Source of the DNA: DATDAH01 sp036525535 | Lineage (GTDB): Bacteria; Actinomycetota; Acidimicrobiia; Acidimicrobiales; DATDAH01 | Length of the DNA: 29,198 nt | Assembly: GCA_036525535.1 (NCBI GenBank) | Contig: DATDAH010000290.1 | Span: 1-29,198, forward strand | Reading direction: 5' to 3' | Shown: in pieces, positions 1 through 7,946 of the stretch | Position numbering within the stretch: position 1 is the stretch's first letter | Layout of the letters: the number at the start of each line of letters is the position of its first letter | The notes under the pieces: model-generated | What the model saw: only the letters and a program-made list of their open reading frames with translations | What the model was told of the DNA's origin: nothing | Databases searched by the model: none | Translations under genes and position numbers: made by a program

Positions 1-1
1 G

Positions 2-313
2 GCGCTGTGCGAGTACCTGGTGGAGCACCACGGCGGAGACGCCGCCGACGTGTGGGAGGGCGCGGCCGACGCCGAGGACCTGTCGGTTCGGGTCAACGCC
101 CTTCCCGGCTTCGGCCAAGAGAAGTCGATGATCTTCATCGCTCTGCTCGCCAAGCGCTTCAACCGAGCCCCCGCCGGCTGGGAAGCGGTGGCCGGCCCGT
201 TTGCCGACGATCAACCCCGTTCCGTCGCCGACATCGGCTCCGAGGCCGAGCTCTTGGACGTCAGGGCCTGGAAGAAGGCCAAGAAGGCTGCGGGCAAGGC
301 GAAGACGGACTGA
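2..313 (+). CDS. HhH-GPD family base-excision DNA repair protein, C-terminal part (5' end outside window)
   Basis: The frame is open from the window edge and ends with TGA at 311-313, so only the last ~103 residues are present. The visible protein contains a helix-hairpin-helix-like stretch with LPGFG followed by a K/S-rich helix (residues about 33-45 of the visible part). It then has the run GW.AVAGPF, a RSVADI segment and a Lys-rich tail. This layout matches, from memory, the short (~190 aa) actinobacterial HhH-GPD proteins annotated as uncharacterised base-excision glycosylases. The catalytic Asp region lies upstream or is not identifiable here. It looks like a housekeeping gene flanking the glycan locus, with no functional link to it. 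A short weak inverted repeat (AGGTG/CACCT, 320-334) follows the stop but has no T tract. Family assignment is fairly sure; substrate is unknown. Confidence 0.8.
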   Translation, partial: ALCEYLVEHHGGDAADVWEGAADAEDLSVRVNALPGFGQEKSMIFIALLAKRFNRAPAGWEAVAGPFADDQPRSVADIGSEAELLDVRAWKKAKKAAGKAKTD

Positions 314-589
314 AGCCAAAGGTGAGAGGCACCTCAGTGACGGTGTCGTCGGGGATCGTGGCGGAGTGTCGCCACAGACCAGCTTGGCGATTACCTCGTC
401 ACCCGCTCCGACGGTGCAGGTACCCACGCCTCCCACCGGGCGGAGCTGGTGCACCGCCGGGCGGGCGGTAGGTACCACCGTTGCGGTTGTTGTGGTCGTC
501 GCCAGCCATCTCACCTACCCTGCCCCGGTGCCGGGTGTCGCTGCAGGCGGTTCGCGGTCGTCGTCCGGGTTCACGGCGGCGACCAGACG

Positions 590-601
590 GGTTCGCGAAC
601 C
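590..601. promoter_or_regulatory. 12-bp perfect palindrome just upstream of a GT2 start codon
   Basis: GGTTCGCGAACC is a perfect palindrome that ends three bases before the ATG at 605. It sits where a ribosome-binding site would be expected, and no Shine-Dalgarno sequence is visible. It could be an operator or a small hairpin that hides the start. The rest of the gap from 314 to 604 shows no convincing gene; its open frames lack family similarity. A TACCCT at 516-521 could be a -10 box, but no matching -35 is seen. Palindromes of this size occur by chance in GC-rich DNA, so this is a candidate only. Confidence 0.3.
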
Positions 602-604
602 AAG

Positions 605-1579
605 ATGACCGGCGGAGGGCGGCCGCTCAGCGTGGTCGTCGTGACCTACGACATGGAGCGGGAGCTGCCGCGCACGCTGCGCTCCTTGTCGGCCGATGTC
701 CAGGTCGGCATCGAGGCGTCCGACTACGAGGTCATCGTGGTCGACAACGGCTCACCCCGGCCCGTCGACCCCGGCCGGTTCGCCGACCTGGCGGGCACGT
801 ACCGCTTCGAGCGGATCGACCCGGCCCCGCCGTCGCCGGCCCGGGCCGCGAACCTCGGCATCGGCCTGGCGACGGGGGAAACGATCGGCCTCATCGTCGA
901 CGGTGCCCGGATCGCCTCGCCCGGCCTCCTCCACATGGCCCTGCAGGCCCGGCGGTTGGACGACCGGCCGGTGATCGCCAGCCTCGGGTGGCACCTCGGC
1001 ACCGCCCGCCACATGGAGGCCGCCGAGTCCGGCTTCGACCAGGCCGCCGAGGACGACCTCCTGGCCCGGTCCGGCTGGGAGGAGGACGGCTACCGCCTCT
1101 TCGGCATCAGCACCCTTGGCGGGTCGTCGGCCCAGGGCTGGTTCCTCCCGATCTCCGAGAGCAGCGCCCTGTTCCTGCCGGCGGCGCTGTGGCGGGAGCT
1201 GGGCGGCCTCGACGAGGCGTTCGTCCTTCCGGGTGGGGGCCTCGTCAACCACGACCTCTACCGCCGGGCCGTGGAGCTCGACGGCACGCGGTTGGTGACG
1301 CTGCTCGGCGAGGGGACCTTCCACCAGTACCACGGGGGCGCGGCCACGTCGGGACGCCACGGCTGGGACGAGATGGACGCCGACTACCAGCGGCTCCGGG
1401 GCACCCCCTACCGGAAGCCGGCCGCGCCGTCCCTCTACGTCGGCACGATGCCGGCCGCCGCGCTCGGCCACCTCGATCACTCGTCGAGGGCGGTCCGCGC
1501 CAAGCTGGTGCGGGCGTCGGCCCGCCGAGCCTGGTGGCGCCGCCTCGCCCGTCGGCTCCGGCTCAGCGCACCCGCTTGA
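605..1579 (+). CDS. Family 2 glycosyltransferase (GT-A fold) with DGA in place of the usual DxD
   Basis: The protein (324 aa) opens with LSVVVVTYDMERELPRTL, the first strand of a GT2 domain, followed by YEVIVVDNGS (41-50). Around residue 99 the metal/sugar-nucleotide motif reads IVDGAR, so only the first Asp of the usual DxD remains. A conserved C-terminal region (GGLDEAF, LPGGG, LLGEGTFHQYHGG) carries the acceptor-side residues. The whole domain aligns with residues ~608-890 of the neighbouring fusion protein, including the DGA motif, so the two are paralogues. ATG 605 is chosen because the GT2 fold begins right after it; the upstream extension from 449 is Arg/Cys-rich and looks non-coding. 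It probably adds a sugar to a lipid-linked glycan in the cytoplasm. The donor is unknown, and activity is uncertain given the altered motif. Its 3' end overlaps the convergent fusion gene by 17 bp. Confidence 0.85.
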   Translation: MTGGGRPLSVVVVTYDMERELPRTLRSLSADVQVGIEASDYEVIVVDNGSPRPVDPGRFADLAGTYRFERIDPAPPSPARAANLGIGLATGETIGLIVDGARIASPGLLHMALQARRLDDRPVIASLGWHLGTARHMEAAESGFDQAAEDDLLARSGWEEDGYRLFGISTLGGSSAQGWFLPISESSALFLPAALWRELGGLDEAFVLPGGGLVNHDLYRRAVELDGTRLVTLLGEGTFHQYHGGAATSGRHGWDEMDADYQRLRGTPYRKPAAPSLYVGTMPAAALGHLDHSSRAVRAKLVRASARRAWWRRLARRLRLSAPA

Positions 1580-4500
1580 GGAAGCCGTTGGCGTTGAGCG
1601 TCAGCGCGTAACGCTGGACCTCGAGGTCCGACATGAACTCCGGGTGATCCTGCTTGAGCAGGCGGATCGCCTCCTGGGGACCGGGCCCGAAGCCAGGCCA
1701 GACCGGCGCGCCGTTCACCACCGACCGCTCCACGACGACGTAGGACCCGACGGGCACGAGCGGCGCGTAGGCCTTGAACTCGCCGATCGTGTGGTCGCGG
1801 TGCTTGGGGCCACCGAGGATCACGAAGGCCGAGCCGTCGCCGACGCGCTCGGCGACCGCTTCGCGGGTGGCGTCGTCGGCGGGCCGGCCGCCGATGCGCT
1901 CGAGCCGGGGATGCGACCGGCCGCCATCGTCGCCGACCACGAGCACGCGGCCGTGGTCGAGCAGATCGCAGATCGAGGCCACGAACGAGGCGATGCCGGG
2001 GCCGCTGCCACTGGTGATCACCACCCAGTCGGGCCGCACCCGGCTCAGGAGCTCCTGGTAGACGACGAGGTCGGTGGGCGCGGCGGGCACCGCTTCGCCC
2101 AGCCAGGTCGTCTCCTTCCAGGCGAGGCTGTGCCAGAAGGCCTCGGTGAAGGCCATGGCGATCTCCTGGGGCATCGGCTGGGGCTCGTCGGGCACGCCGT
2201 CGCGGCCCTCGGTCGACTGGGGCGTCCAGAACGCACGGGCCACGAAGCGGCGGGACCGGGTCCGGGTGGCGCCCTCGAAGAGGCGGCCCACGTAGTGGAT
2301 CGGCTTGCCTGAGGCGGCGAAGACCTTGCCCCGCTCGGCCTCGTAGTGCTCGGCGTAGGAGCTGATGAGCCGGTGGCGGTTCTCGACCTCGTCCTGATTG
2401 GTCGTCGTCCCGTGGTGGAACTGGTGGAACGAGCCCTCGCCGAGGATGGTGGCCACGGTGACCCCCGGAGTGGACCCGAGGCGCTCGTAGATGTCGAGGT
2501 TGGCGTAGCCGCCGCCGGGCATGTCGAAGATCTCGTCGAAGCCGCCCGACTGCTCGACGAGTCCCCGCGGGGTGAACAGGCAGTTGCTCTCCCAGAGCCC
2601 GTCGAACCAGTCACGCTCACCGATGAAGTGGCCGATGTCGAACAGCCGGTGGCCCTCGGCGGGCCAACCGATGCGATCGAAGAGCCGGTCCTCCATGGTC
2701 TGGTCGTAGCCCGCCGCCATCAGCTCGCCCTGCTGGCCGGGGCCGACGTACCACTGCTGGGTGGCCACGATCGCCGGCTCGTAGGTGCGCAGGCCCTCCA
2801 TGCCGAAGTGCAACACCCCAGGCGTCAGCACGTGGGCCCCGTCGATCATGAGGGCGAGGTTCTCGCCGGTGGCTTCGGCGATCCCCCGGTTCAGCGCGGG
2901 CACCGGCGAGCTCGGGGCGCCCTCGCCCATGTCGATGTAACGGAACTCGGGACCGAAGCTGCGGACGTACTCCGCCCCCAGGCGCTGGTCCGGGCGGGAG
3001 CCGTTCTCGATGACCAGTACCTCGTAGTCGAGGTCCTCGATCTCCTCCTGGTAGGCGCGGCTCAGCGACCGGAGGGAGCGCTCGGCCTCTCGCTTCATGT
3101 TGTAGAAGACGACGACGACCGACAGGTCCTTGCCGGTGGTGCCCACGGCCCGCTCGTCGCCGGGCTCGGGGAGCGCCACGTCCTCCGGGAGGTCACGGGT
3201 GAGGTCCTCGGGCATGTCGAGGTCGTCGACCTCGGGCTCCGGGGGCTCGTAGCCGTCCTCGCCCAGCTTGCGCCAGTGGGCCCCCCAGTGGTCGCCCCGC
3301 ACCAGCTGGTCGGCGATCCCGCGCTTCTCCCGGAACGCGTCCACCCGCCTGCGGCACGCCGGGTCGTCGTAGCCGTCCACGACCACGATCCCGCCCACCG
3401 TGACCTTGTCGTAGAGCCGTTCGAGGATCTCGTCGGCCTGCTCGCGGGCGCTGGAACCGATCCGGAGCAGGGCCACCTTCTCGATCGGGGCCGAGGCCAG
3501 CGTCCCGCCGTAGGAGCCCTGGAGGAAGCGCACCCGCTTGTCGAACAGGTCGAAGCGCTCGAAGGCGCTGCGCACGTTGTTGAGGTCGGCGAGCAGGCTC
3601 CGCAGGCCGCCCCACCCGCCGGGCACGGGCGCCAGGAGCCGCCCCCGCCGGACCCGCCGCAGCCACGCGCGGGGGTGGCGGAGCTCGCCCCGCTCCGGGA
3701 CGAACTTGGCCCGGGCTGCCTTGAAGGGATCGGCCACGTAGACGGTGGGCAGCTCCATGCCGTGGGCCTCGAGGTAGCCGCGCATGAAGATGGCACCGCC
3801 GCCCCTTCCTGTGCCGCAGTCCACCAGGTCGCCCTCGACCCGCTCCTCGCGGATCACGTCGAGGTGGTCCTGGAGGGCGTTGAGCCGAGTGCGGCCCATG
3901 TCCGTGTAGGGGAAGTAGCCGGCGCCGGTCTCGCCGCCGTCGCGGTCGCCACCGTGCTCACGGCTGCGGCGGATCAGGACGAGGCGGTCCTTGAGGTTGC
4001 GCTCCGGGTCCCGGAGCTTGCGGGGGTCGAGGGGCCGGCCGTGCTCGAGGCAGAGCAGGAGGTAGTCGATGCGGGCCTCGTTCTCGAGGTAGTGATCGTC
4101 GAGAAGCGCCCCCTTCAGCAGGTCGAGGTGGCGCGCCGCCCCCTCCCGGAGCTGGCGCTCGCGCGTGTGGAACACGTTGTGCTGGAAGAGCAGGCTCTTG
4201 ATCCGGGTCTCCTCGGACAGCTCGAGGAGCGCGTCCCGGGTCTCGATCCCCTCGAGCTCGTCGAGCACCCGGGCCAGCTCGGGCTGGCGCTCCACCCGCT
4301 CCTGCGTGGCCACGACGGCCAGCCCGAAGTAGACGGGGAGCACCACGAGGCGCAGCGGTTCGTCGTGCTCCTCGATGAAGTCCTCGAGCGCGGTCATGAC
4401 GCCGTTGCGGGGCCCGCCCTCGTCGATGGCGTTGTACAGGCTGGGGTTGAGCCCACCGGCGCGCGCCAGGTCCTTGCGCCCGGGGATCATGCCCCGCTGG

Positions 4501-4949
4501 GCGTAGGGCTGTCGGTAGGCGTCGGGGATCTGCTCGGGCGCGTAGTAGAGGTCGCGCCGCCCGTACGGGTAGCACACGTCGTGGAGGATCAGCACCGGCA
4601 GCGGCGCGCCCGCGTTGGCCGAGACGTGGGCGATCTGCTGGAGCTCGTGGTAGACGGTGTACCAGTTGTGGTCGCCGTCGATGAGGACGGCGTCCATCGG
4701 GTCCAGCGTCTTGAGGACGTTGAGACTGAGGTCCCGGTGGAAGATGTACTGGCCCTTGAAGCGGCGCTCGTGCTCGGACGGATCGAACTGGGGCACCGGG
4801 TCGATCACGTGCAGTTCGGCCTTGGGGCCGAGCCGCGTCAGCATCAACTCGGTCGTCTGGCCCGCCAGCGCGCCGATCTCGGTGATCCTGGTCGCGCCGG
4901 CGGCCTCCAGCACCGGCGCGATCGCTATCTCCCAGAATGGAAACACCGC
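1563..4949 (-). CDS. Four-domain fusion: SAM methyltransferase, TylF-like, GT2 glycosyltransferase, CmcI-like domain
   Basis: The protein is about 1128 aa. Residues ~6-216 form a class I methyltransferase with EIGALAGQTT, LIDGDHNW (D91, D93, H94) and LHD (H123-D124), so its metal/catalytic acids look intact. Residues ~274-566 resemble TylF/MycF macrocin O-methyltransferases (LDLLKGALL, DCGTGRGGGAIFMR). There the usual DxD reads RIGSS (about 496-500) and VDDY reads VDGY (about 524-527), so metal ligands are lost. Residues ~608-891 are a GT2 domain with MIDGAH (D703) and GEGSFHQFHHGTT, paralogous to the gene at 605-1579. Residues ~936-1128 resemble cephalosporin hydroxylase CmcI (TWLG..V, D..VYQE, YAPLVPVGSY, GPGP.EA). 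Its LDSDH reads LGGPKH and VED reads VER, again losing metal ligands. GTG 4949 is preferred because GGAGGAG precedes it closely and a TACTGT -10-like box lies at 4976-4981. A longer start at GTG 4991 (1142 aa) is possible. Confidence 0.85.
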   Translation of the reverse strand, partial: AVFPFWEIAIAPVLEAAGATRITEIGALAGQTTELMLTRLGPKAELHVIDPVPQFDPSEHERRFKGQYIFHRDLSLNVLKTLDPMDAVLIDGDHNWYTVYHELQQIAHVSANAGAPLPVLILHDVCYPYGRRDLYYAPEQIPDAYRQPYAQRGMIPGRKDLARAGGLNPSLYNAIDEGGPRNGVMTALEDFIEEHDEPLRLVVLPVYFGLAVVATQERVERQPELARVLDELEGIETRDALLELSEETRIKSLLFQHNVFHTRERQLREGAARHLDLLKGALLDDHYLENEARIDYLLLCLEHGRPLDPRKLRDPERNLKDRLVLIRRSREHGGDRDGGETGAGYFPYTDMGRTRLNALQDHLDVIREERVEGDLVDCGTGRGGGAIFMRGYLEAHGMELPTVYVADPFKAARAKFVPERGELRHPRAWLRRVRRGRLLAPVPGGWGGLRSLLADLNNVRSAFERFDLFDKRVRFLQGSYGGTLASAPIEKVALLRIGSSAREQADEILERLYDKVTVGGIVVVDGYDDPACRRRVDAFREKRGIADQLVRGDHWGAHWRKLGEDGYEPPEPEVDDLDMPEDLTRDLPEDVALPEPGDERAVGTTGKDLSVVVVFYNMKREAERSLRSLSRAYQEEIEDLDYEVLVIENGSRPDQRLGAEYVRSFGPEFRYIDMGEGAPSSPVPALNRGIAEATGENLALMIDGAHVLTPGVLHFGMEGLRTYEPAIVATQQWYVGPGQQGELMAAGYDQTMEDRLFDRIGWPAEGHRLFDIGHFIGERDWFDGLWESNCLFTPRGLVEQSGGFDEIFDMPGGGYANLDIYERLGSTPGVTVATILGEGSFHQFHHGTTTNQDEVENRHRLISSYAEHYEAERGKVFAASGKPIHYVGRLFEGATRTRSRRFVARAFWTPQSTEGRDGVPDEPQPMPQEIAMAFTEAFWHSLAWKETTWLGEAVPAAPTDLVVYQELLSRVRPDWVVITSGSGPGIASFVASICDLLDHGRVLVVGDDGGRSHPRLERIGGRPADDATREAVAERVGDGSAFVILGGPKHRDHTIGEFKAYAPLVPVGSYVVVERSVVNGAPVWPGFGPGPQEAIRLLKQDHPEFMSDLEVQRYALTLNANGFLKRVR

Positions 4950-4975
4950 TCCTCCATCCGTCGTCTGGCTGGCTA

Positions 4976-4981
4976 ACAGTA
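4976..4981 (-). promoter_or_regulatory. Candidate -10 box upstream of the fusion gene
   Basis: On the minus strand this hexamer reads TACTGT, which fits TANNNT. It would place a transcript start near 4969, about 20 nt before GTG 4949 and its GGAGGAG ribosome-binding site. The same hexamer occurs upstream of the GT8 gene at 6742-6747. No good -35 is visible, so confidence is low. Confidence 0.3.
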
Positions 4982-4991
4982 CCGGTGCCAC

Positions 4992-5137
4992 TGGTCGTGC
5001 GGGAACCCGACGCGCTCGCCGGTCAGCGACCGCCGAGGGCGAGTACGCGACCGGCCCGGCTGGTCGGGGATGTCCCCACCGGTCTTGCCGAGACCTTGGT
5101 CGCCACTGCCGCGGACCGAGCGGCGACCGGGCTCACC
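4992..5137. other. Intergenic gap with two short hairpins after the TylF gene
   Basis: Between the TylF-type methyltransferase and the fusion gene (both minus strand) I see GGGGA/TCCCC with a 2-nt loop at 5066-5077 and GGTCT/AGACC with a 5-nt loop at 5081-5095. Neither is followed by a T tract. They may weaken read-through between the two genes, but stems of five pairs are common in such GC-rich DNA. Confidence 0.25.
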
Positions 5138-5836
5138 TCAGGCGGTCCACCACACTTCGGTGTTCGGGTCGGTGACGACCAACGGCGATCTGACTCCCTG
5201 TGCCGCACGGTATTCGTCGACTGCCTTCCGACAGCCATCGAAGGAGTTGTAGTCGTCGATCAGAATGAAGCCGCCGCGCACGACGCGGGGGACCATCGTC
5301 TCGAGCGCACACCGAGTCGCCTCGTAGAAGTCGGCATCCAGGCGCAGCACGGCAATGGGGCCCGTGTCTGCCGAAGCGAGCGTGTCCGCGAACCAACCCT
5401 TCACGAGCCGCACGTTCTCCATGGGCACGCTGATCCTCGCAAACGTGTCGCGAACCGACTGCTCGCCCTGTTCACCCGAGCAGGAGTAGCCGACGAATTC
5501 GACGCCCGATCCGTCGTCGGCGTCTGACAGGTCGGGGAGCCCCTCGAAGCTGTCGAACCCCCACACGATGCGGCCGTCTCCGTAAGCGGCCATGACGACC
5601 AACGAGGTGCCTCGCGCCACCCCGCACTCGACGAAGGCACCGGGGGGCGCGGCGAGGCAGCGTTCTCGGAGGTTGACGAGGCGCGGCGCGTCAACGAACC
5701 CAACTCCGGTTTCCAGAACCTCGAGCAGAAGGTCGTCGGCCGCGAGTTGCTGGCGCGCCTGTTGTAGAGCGACCGCACGCAGGTACTGGATCGCCGCCTC
5801 GTTGGCCATCCGTGAAGCGTACGGCAGTCCGTTCAT
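5138..5836 (-). CDS. TylF/MycF-family SAM-dependent O-methyltransferase
   Basis: The protein is 232 aa from ATG 5836 (223 aa if ATG 5809 is used; neither has a clear ribosome-binding site). It carries the SAM-binding motif VECGVARGTS (69-78), the FDSFEGLPD strand, the metal-binding motif LRLDADFYEAT (D167, D169) and IDDY (D194, D195) near the end. These are the residues expected for a Mg-dependent TylF-type sugar O-methyltransferase, so unlike the TylF domain of the neighbouring fusion this one looks catalytically complete. It probably methylates a hydroxyl on a sugar of the glycan. It lies 56 bp downstream of the GT8 gene on the same strand and is likely co-transcribed. The open frame extends upstream to 6196 but the extra part overlaps the GT8 gene and is a shadow. 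Confidence 0.88.
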   Translation of the reverse strand: MNGLPYASRMANEAAIQYLRAVALQQARQQLAADDLLLEVLETGVGFVDAPRLVNLRERCLAAPPGAFVECGVARGTSLVVMAAYGDGRIVWGFDSFEGLPDLSDADDGSGVEFVGYSCSGEQGEQSVRDTFARISVPMENVRLVKGWFADTLASADTGPIAVLRLDADFYEATRCALETMVPRVVRGGFILIDDYNSFDGCRKAVDEYRAAQGVRSPLVVTDPNTEVWWTA

Positions 5837-5892
5837 CCCGTTGACCCACGGGAGTAGCGGGAATCGGACGGGCTTCGAGGCGCGGGTTCGGG

Positions 5893-6732
5893 TCAGAAGG
5901 CGCCGATCTGGTCGAGGATCGCCGAGTACCGGTGGTAGGTCCGGCGGGCATGACCGTGGGGAAAGCGGTCGGTCCACGGCTTGATGGGTCCCTTGAAGTG
6001 CAGGACAAGGGCGGCATCCTCCGTCTTGCGCAGCGCGGCGCGCGCCGGCTCGTCGAACCACTCGGGGAAGGCGGAGACGGGAAAGGCGTTGAGCTCGGAT
6101 GGCAGGCGGAGCCAGCGGTCCTCGAGCACCACGTTCAAGGCATCCTGATCCCAGAAACGGGTGTGCTGGGGAAACTCCACCAGGAAGGTCCTGCACCGCT
6201 CCGCGATCTCTTCGTCTCGCCAGGCCTGGACATCGATCACCATCACCCCGGTGTTGAAGTACTGGCGACCACGCGGGATCCCGAGATGCTCGAAGCCGGG
6301 AATCGCCTCGCCTTGACCGAGGTGGGGCTCGCCCGAATCTTGGACCGCGGCGAGGATCGGACCGGTTTCTGCGTCGAGGAGCGGCTGCAGGTCACCGAGG
6401 CTGATGAGATCGCAATCGAGGTAGATCGCGCGGCCGGCCTCCCCGCAAGCGTGGATGAGATCCAGTCGCAGATAGGCGGCCGAGGAGATCCAGTCGCTCA
6501 CCGGGAAGCGGTCATCGACCGGACCGACGTCGATGACCTCGAGGTCGAGATCGAGCTCTCGACCGACGGTGTACAGCTGCCGCATCTCGTCTCGACCGAA
6601 GTCGTTCGTCAACACCCGGATCGGCACGTCTTGCGTTCCGATGCCCCCGCTGACCGCGAGCGAGACGATGGTGGTGAGCAAGGGGCGCAGGTAGCGGGCA
6701 TCTGCCGCGAGCACGATGACCACGTCCTCCAT
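5893..6732 (-). CDS. Family 8 glycosyltransferase (LPS galactosyl/glucosyltransferase-like)
   Basis: This 279-residue protein starts MEDVVIVLAAD, the GT8 opening strand. It has AAYLRLDLI, then the DxD motif YLDCDLI (D106, D108), YFNTGVMVID (159-167), WDQDALN (194-200) and the C-terminal HFKG.IKPW (H245) that supplies the second metal contact in GT8 enzymes. All hallmark motifs are present and length is normal for bacterial GT8 proteins. It should be a retaining transferase using a UDP-hexose such as UDP-Gal or UDP-Glc in the cytoplasm; the actual donor cannot be read from the sequence. ATG 6732 has no Shine-Dalgarno, but TACTGT ends 9 nt upstream, so a very short leader is possible. It is followed at 56 bp by the TylF methyltransferase. 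Confidence 0.92.
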   Translation of the reverse strand: MEDVVIVLAADARYLRPLLTTIVSLAVSGGIGTQDVPIRVLTNDFGRDEMRQLYTVGRELDLDLEVIDVGPVDDRFPVSDWISSAAYLRLDLIHACGEAGRAIYLDCDLISLGDLQPLLDAETGPILAAVQDSGEPHLGQGEAIPGFEHLGIPRGRQYFNTGVMVIDVQAWRDEEIAERCRTFLVEFPQHTRFWDQDALNVVLEDRWLRLPSELNAFPVSAFPEWFDEPARAALRKTEDAALVLHFKGPIKPWTDRFPHGHARRTYHRYSAILDQIGAF

Positions 6733-6741
6733 CGCGTGCCG

Positions 6742-6747
6742 ACAGTA
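6742..6747 (-). promoter_or_regulatory. Candidate -10 box just upstream of the GT8 start
   Basis: The minus strand reads TACTGT, then nine bases, then ATG 6732. This spacing would give a leader of only a few bases, as in leaderless actinobacterial transcripts, and there is no ribosome-binding site. No -35 is evident. Confidence 0.3.
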
Positions 6748-6805
6748 CCGTCCGCTGGGTCGTCAGACCGAGTGCGCCATGGTGGCTCCGCCCGACGCCG
6801 AACGC

Positions 6806-7840
6806 TCACTTCACCGACGGTCCCGTGGGGGCGGGGTTGCCCGGCACGAGGTGGTCCACCAGGAACCGCTCCAGGTGTTCGGCCGCCACGTCCCAGGTGA
6901 ACCGCTCGACGAAGCGCCGTCCGTTCTCGGCGATCTGCTGCCGGCGGTCGTCGTCGTCGAGGAGCTCGACGATGCGGGTGGCGAGGGCGTCGACGTCGAG
7001 CGGCGGTGCGACGAGGGCGGTGACACCGTCGACGGCGTAGTCGTCCGCCCCACCGTTGTCGGTGGTGACCAGCGCCGCGCCACACGCCATGGCCTCGACC
7101 GGGGCCAGCCCGAAGCCCTCATACAGCGCCGAGCTCACGAAGACCCGGCTGGTGTTGTAGATGTCCTGGACGAGCGCGTCCTGGTCGGGCGAGAGCACGA
7201 ACGTCATGTCGGCAGGCACGCCGTCGGCAGGCGGGCTGGTCCCGAACAGCACCACCTCGAGATCGGGGATCCGTCGGCGGGCGGCGGCGAGTGCCTCGGC
7301 ACCGAGCGCGGCGCACTTGGTGGGATGGTTGTTGTAGAGCATCGACACCCGTGGCGGTCGTCGGTCGATCGGCGCGGTCACGCGGTACTTGTCGTGTCGC
7401 AGCCCGTACGGCACGAACACCGCCTGGTCGAGGGCCGTGCCGTGCTCGATGACCATCCGCTGGAGGAACCGCGAAGTGCAGATCTTCGGACACGGCGCGT
7501 GGTAGAGCGCGTCCTCCATGGCCTCGGGCAGGACCTTGTAGCCCTGCACGAACACCGCGAGCGCGCCCCCGCCGGTGGGCAGGCGTCCGTCGAAGCAGAG
7601 CACGGCGTCACCGTCCGGCACCGGCGGGTCGGCAGGGTCGTCGGGAAGGTGGTGGTGGATGCGGTCGTCGAAGGGGCACCACGTGATGTCGGCCACCTCG
7701 GCGATGCGATCCCCGAACAGGTCGACGTGGACGACGTGGATCTCGTGGCCTCGACGGGCCAGGCCGTTGGCGAACTCGTAGATCGCGATCGCGCCTCCCG
7801 TCGGAAACGACGTGCTCGGGGCGACAAAGGTGACGATCAT
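6806..7840 (-). CDS. Family 4 glycosyltransferase (GT-B fold)
   Basis: From ATG 7840 the protein is 344 aa. A TTG three codons upstream (7849) is an alternative, but MIVTFVAPS fits a GT-B opening strand better. The N-terminal domain has SFPTGGAIAIYEFANGLARRGHEI, where the GG loop contacts the acceptor. The C-terminal domain has LYNNHPTK and LFGT, and the EGFGLAPVE motif (E241 and E249) of retaining GT4 enzymes. It ends with VTTDNGGADDYAVDG, which binds the donor diphosphate. A similar C-terminal domain occurs in the GT4-GT2 fusion at 20286. The gene is divergent from the radical SAM gene at 7947, and 73 bp separate it from the GT8 gene downstream. Donor and acceptor are unknown. Confidence 0.92.
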   Translation of the reverse strand: MIVTFVAPSTSFPTGGAIAIYEFANGLARRGHEIHVVHVDLFGDRIAEVADITWCPFDDRIHHHLPDDPADPPVPDGDAVLCFDGRLPTGGGALAVFVQGYKVLPEAMEDALYHAPCPKICTSRFLQRMVIEHGTALDQAVFVPYGLRHDKYRVTAPIDRRPPRVSMLYNNHPTKCAALGAEALAAARRRIPDLEVVLFGTSPPADGVPADMTFVLSPDQDALVQDIYNTSRVFVSSALYEGFGLAPVEAMACGAALVTTDNGGADDYAVDGVTALVAPPLDVDALATRIVELLDDDDRRQQIAENGRRFVERFTWDVAAEHLERFLVDHLVPGNPAPTGPSVK

Positions 7841-7946
7841 GCGGACCAAGGAGGGCGGCGGCGGGGAACAGGACGAAAAGGTAGTCGGCTGCGGGGTAGA
7901 GTCCGTTCGTCCGTCGGTGCACTGGCGTCAGAAGGGGGCATCGCAA
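7841..7946. promoter_or_regulatory. Divergent promoter region between GT4 and radical SAM genes
   Basis: This 106-bp gap separates two divergent starts. Going right, TAGAGT at 7897-7902 is a plausible -10, and AAGGGGG, about eight bases before GTG 7947, is a good ribosome-binding site. Going left, the minus strand reads TACCTT at 7883-7878, which would give a leader of about 30 nt to ATG 7840. No clear -35 boxes or operator repeats are visible. Confidence 0.35.

Noticed and set aside
2346..4976. 876-codon open frame on the plus strand opposite the fusion gene
   Set aside because: It is antisense to a gene with four recognisable domains; its product is rich in Val/Glu/His/Arg with no family motifs, as expected for the mirror frame of GC-rich coding DNA.
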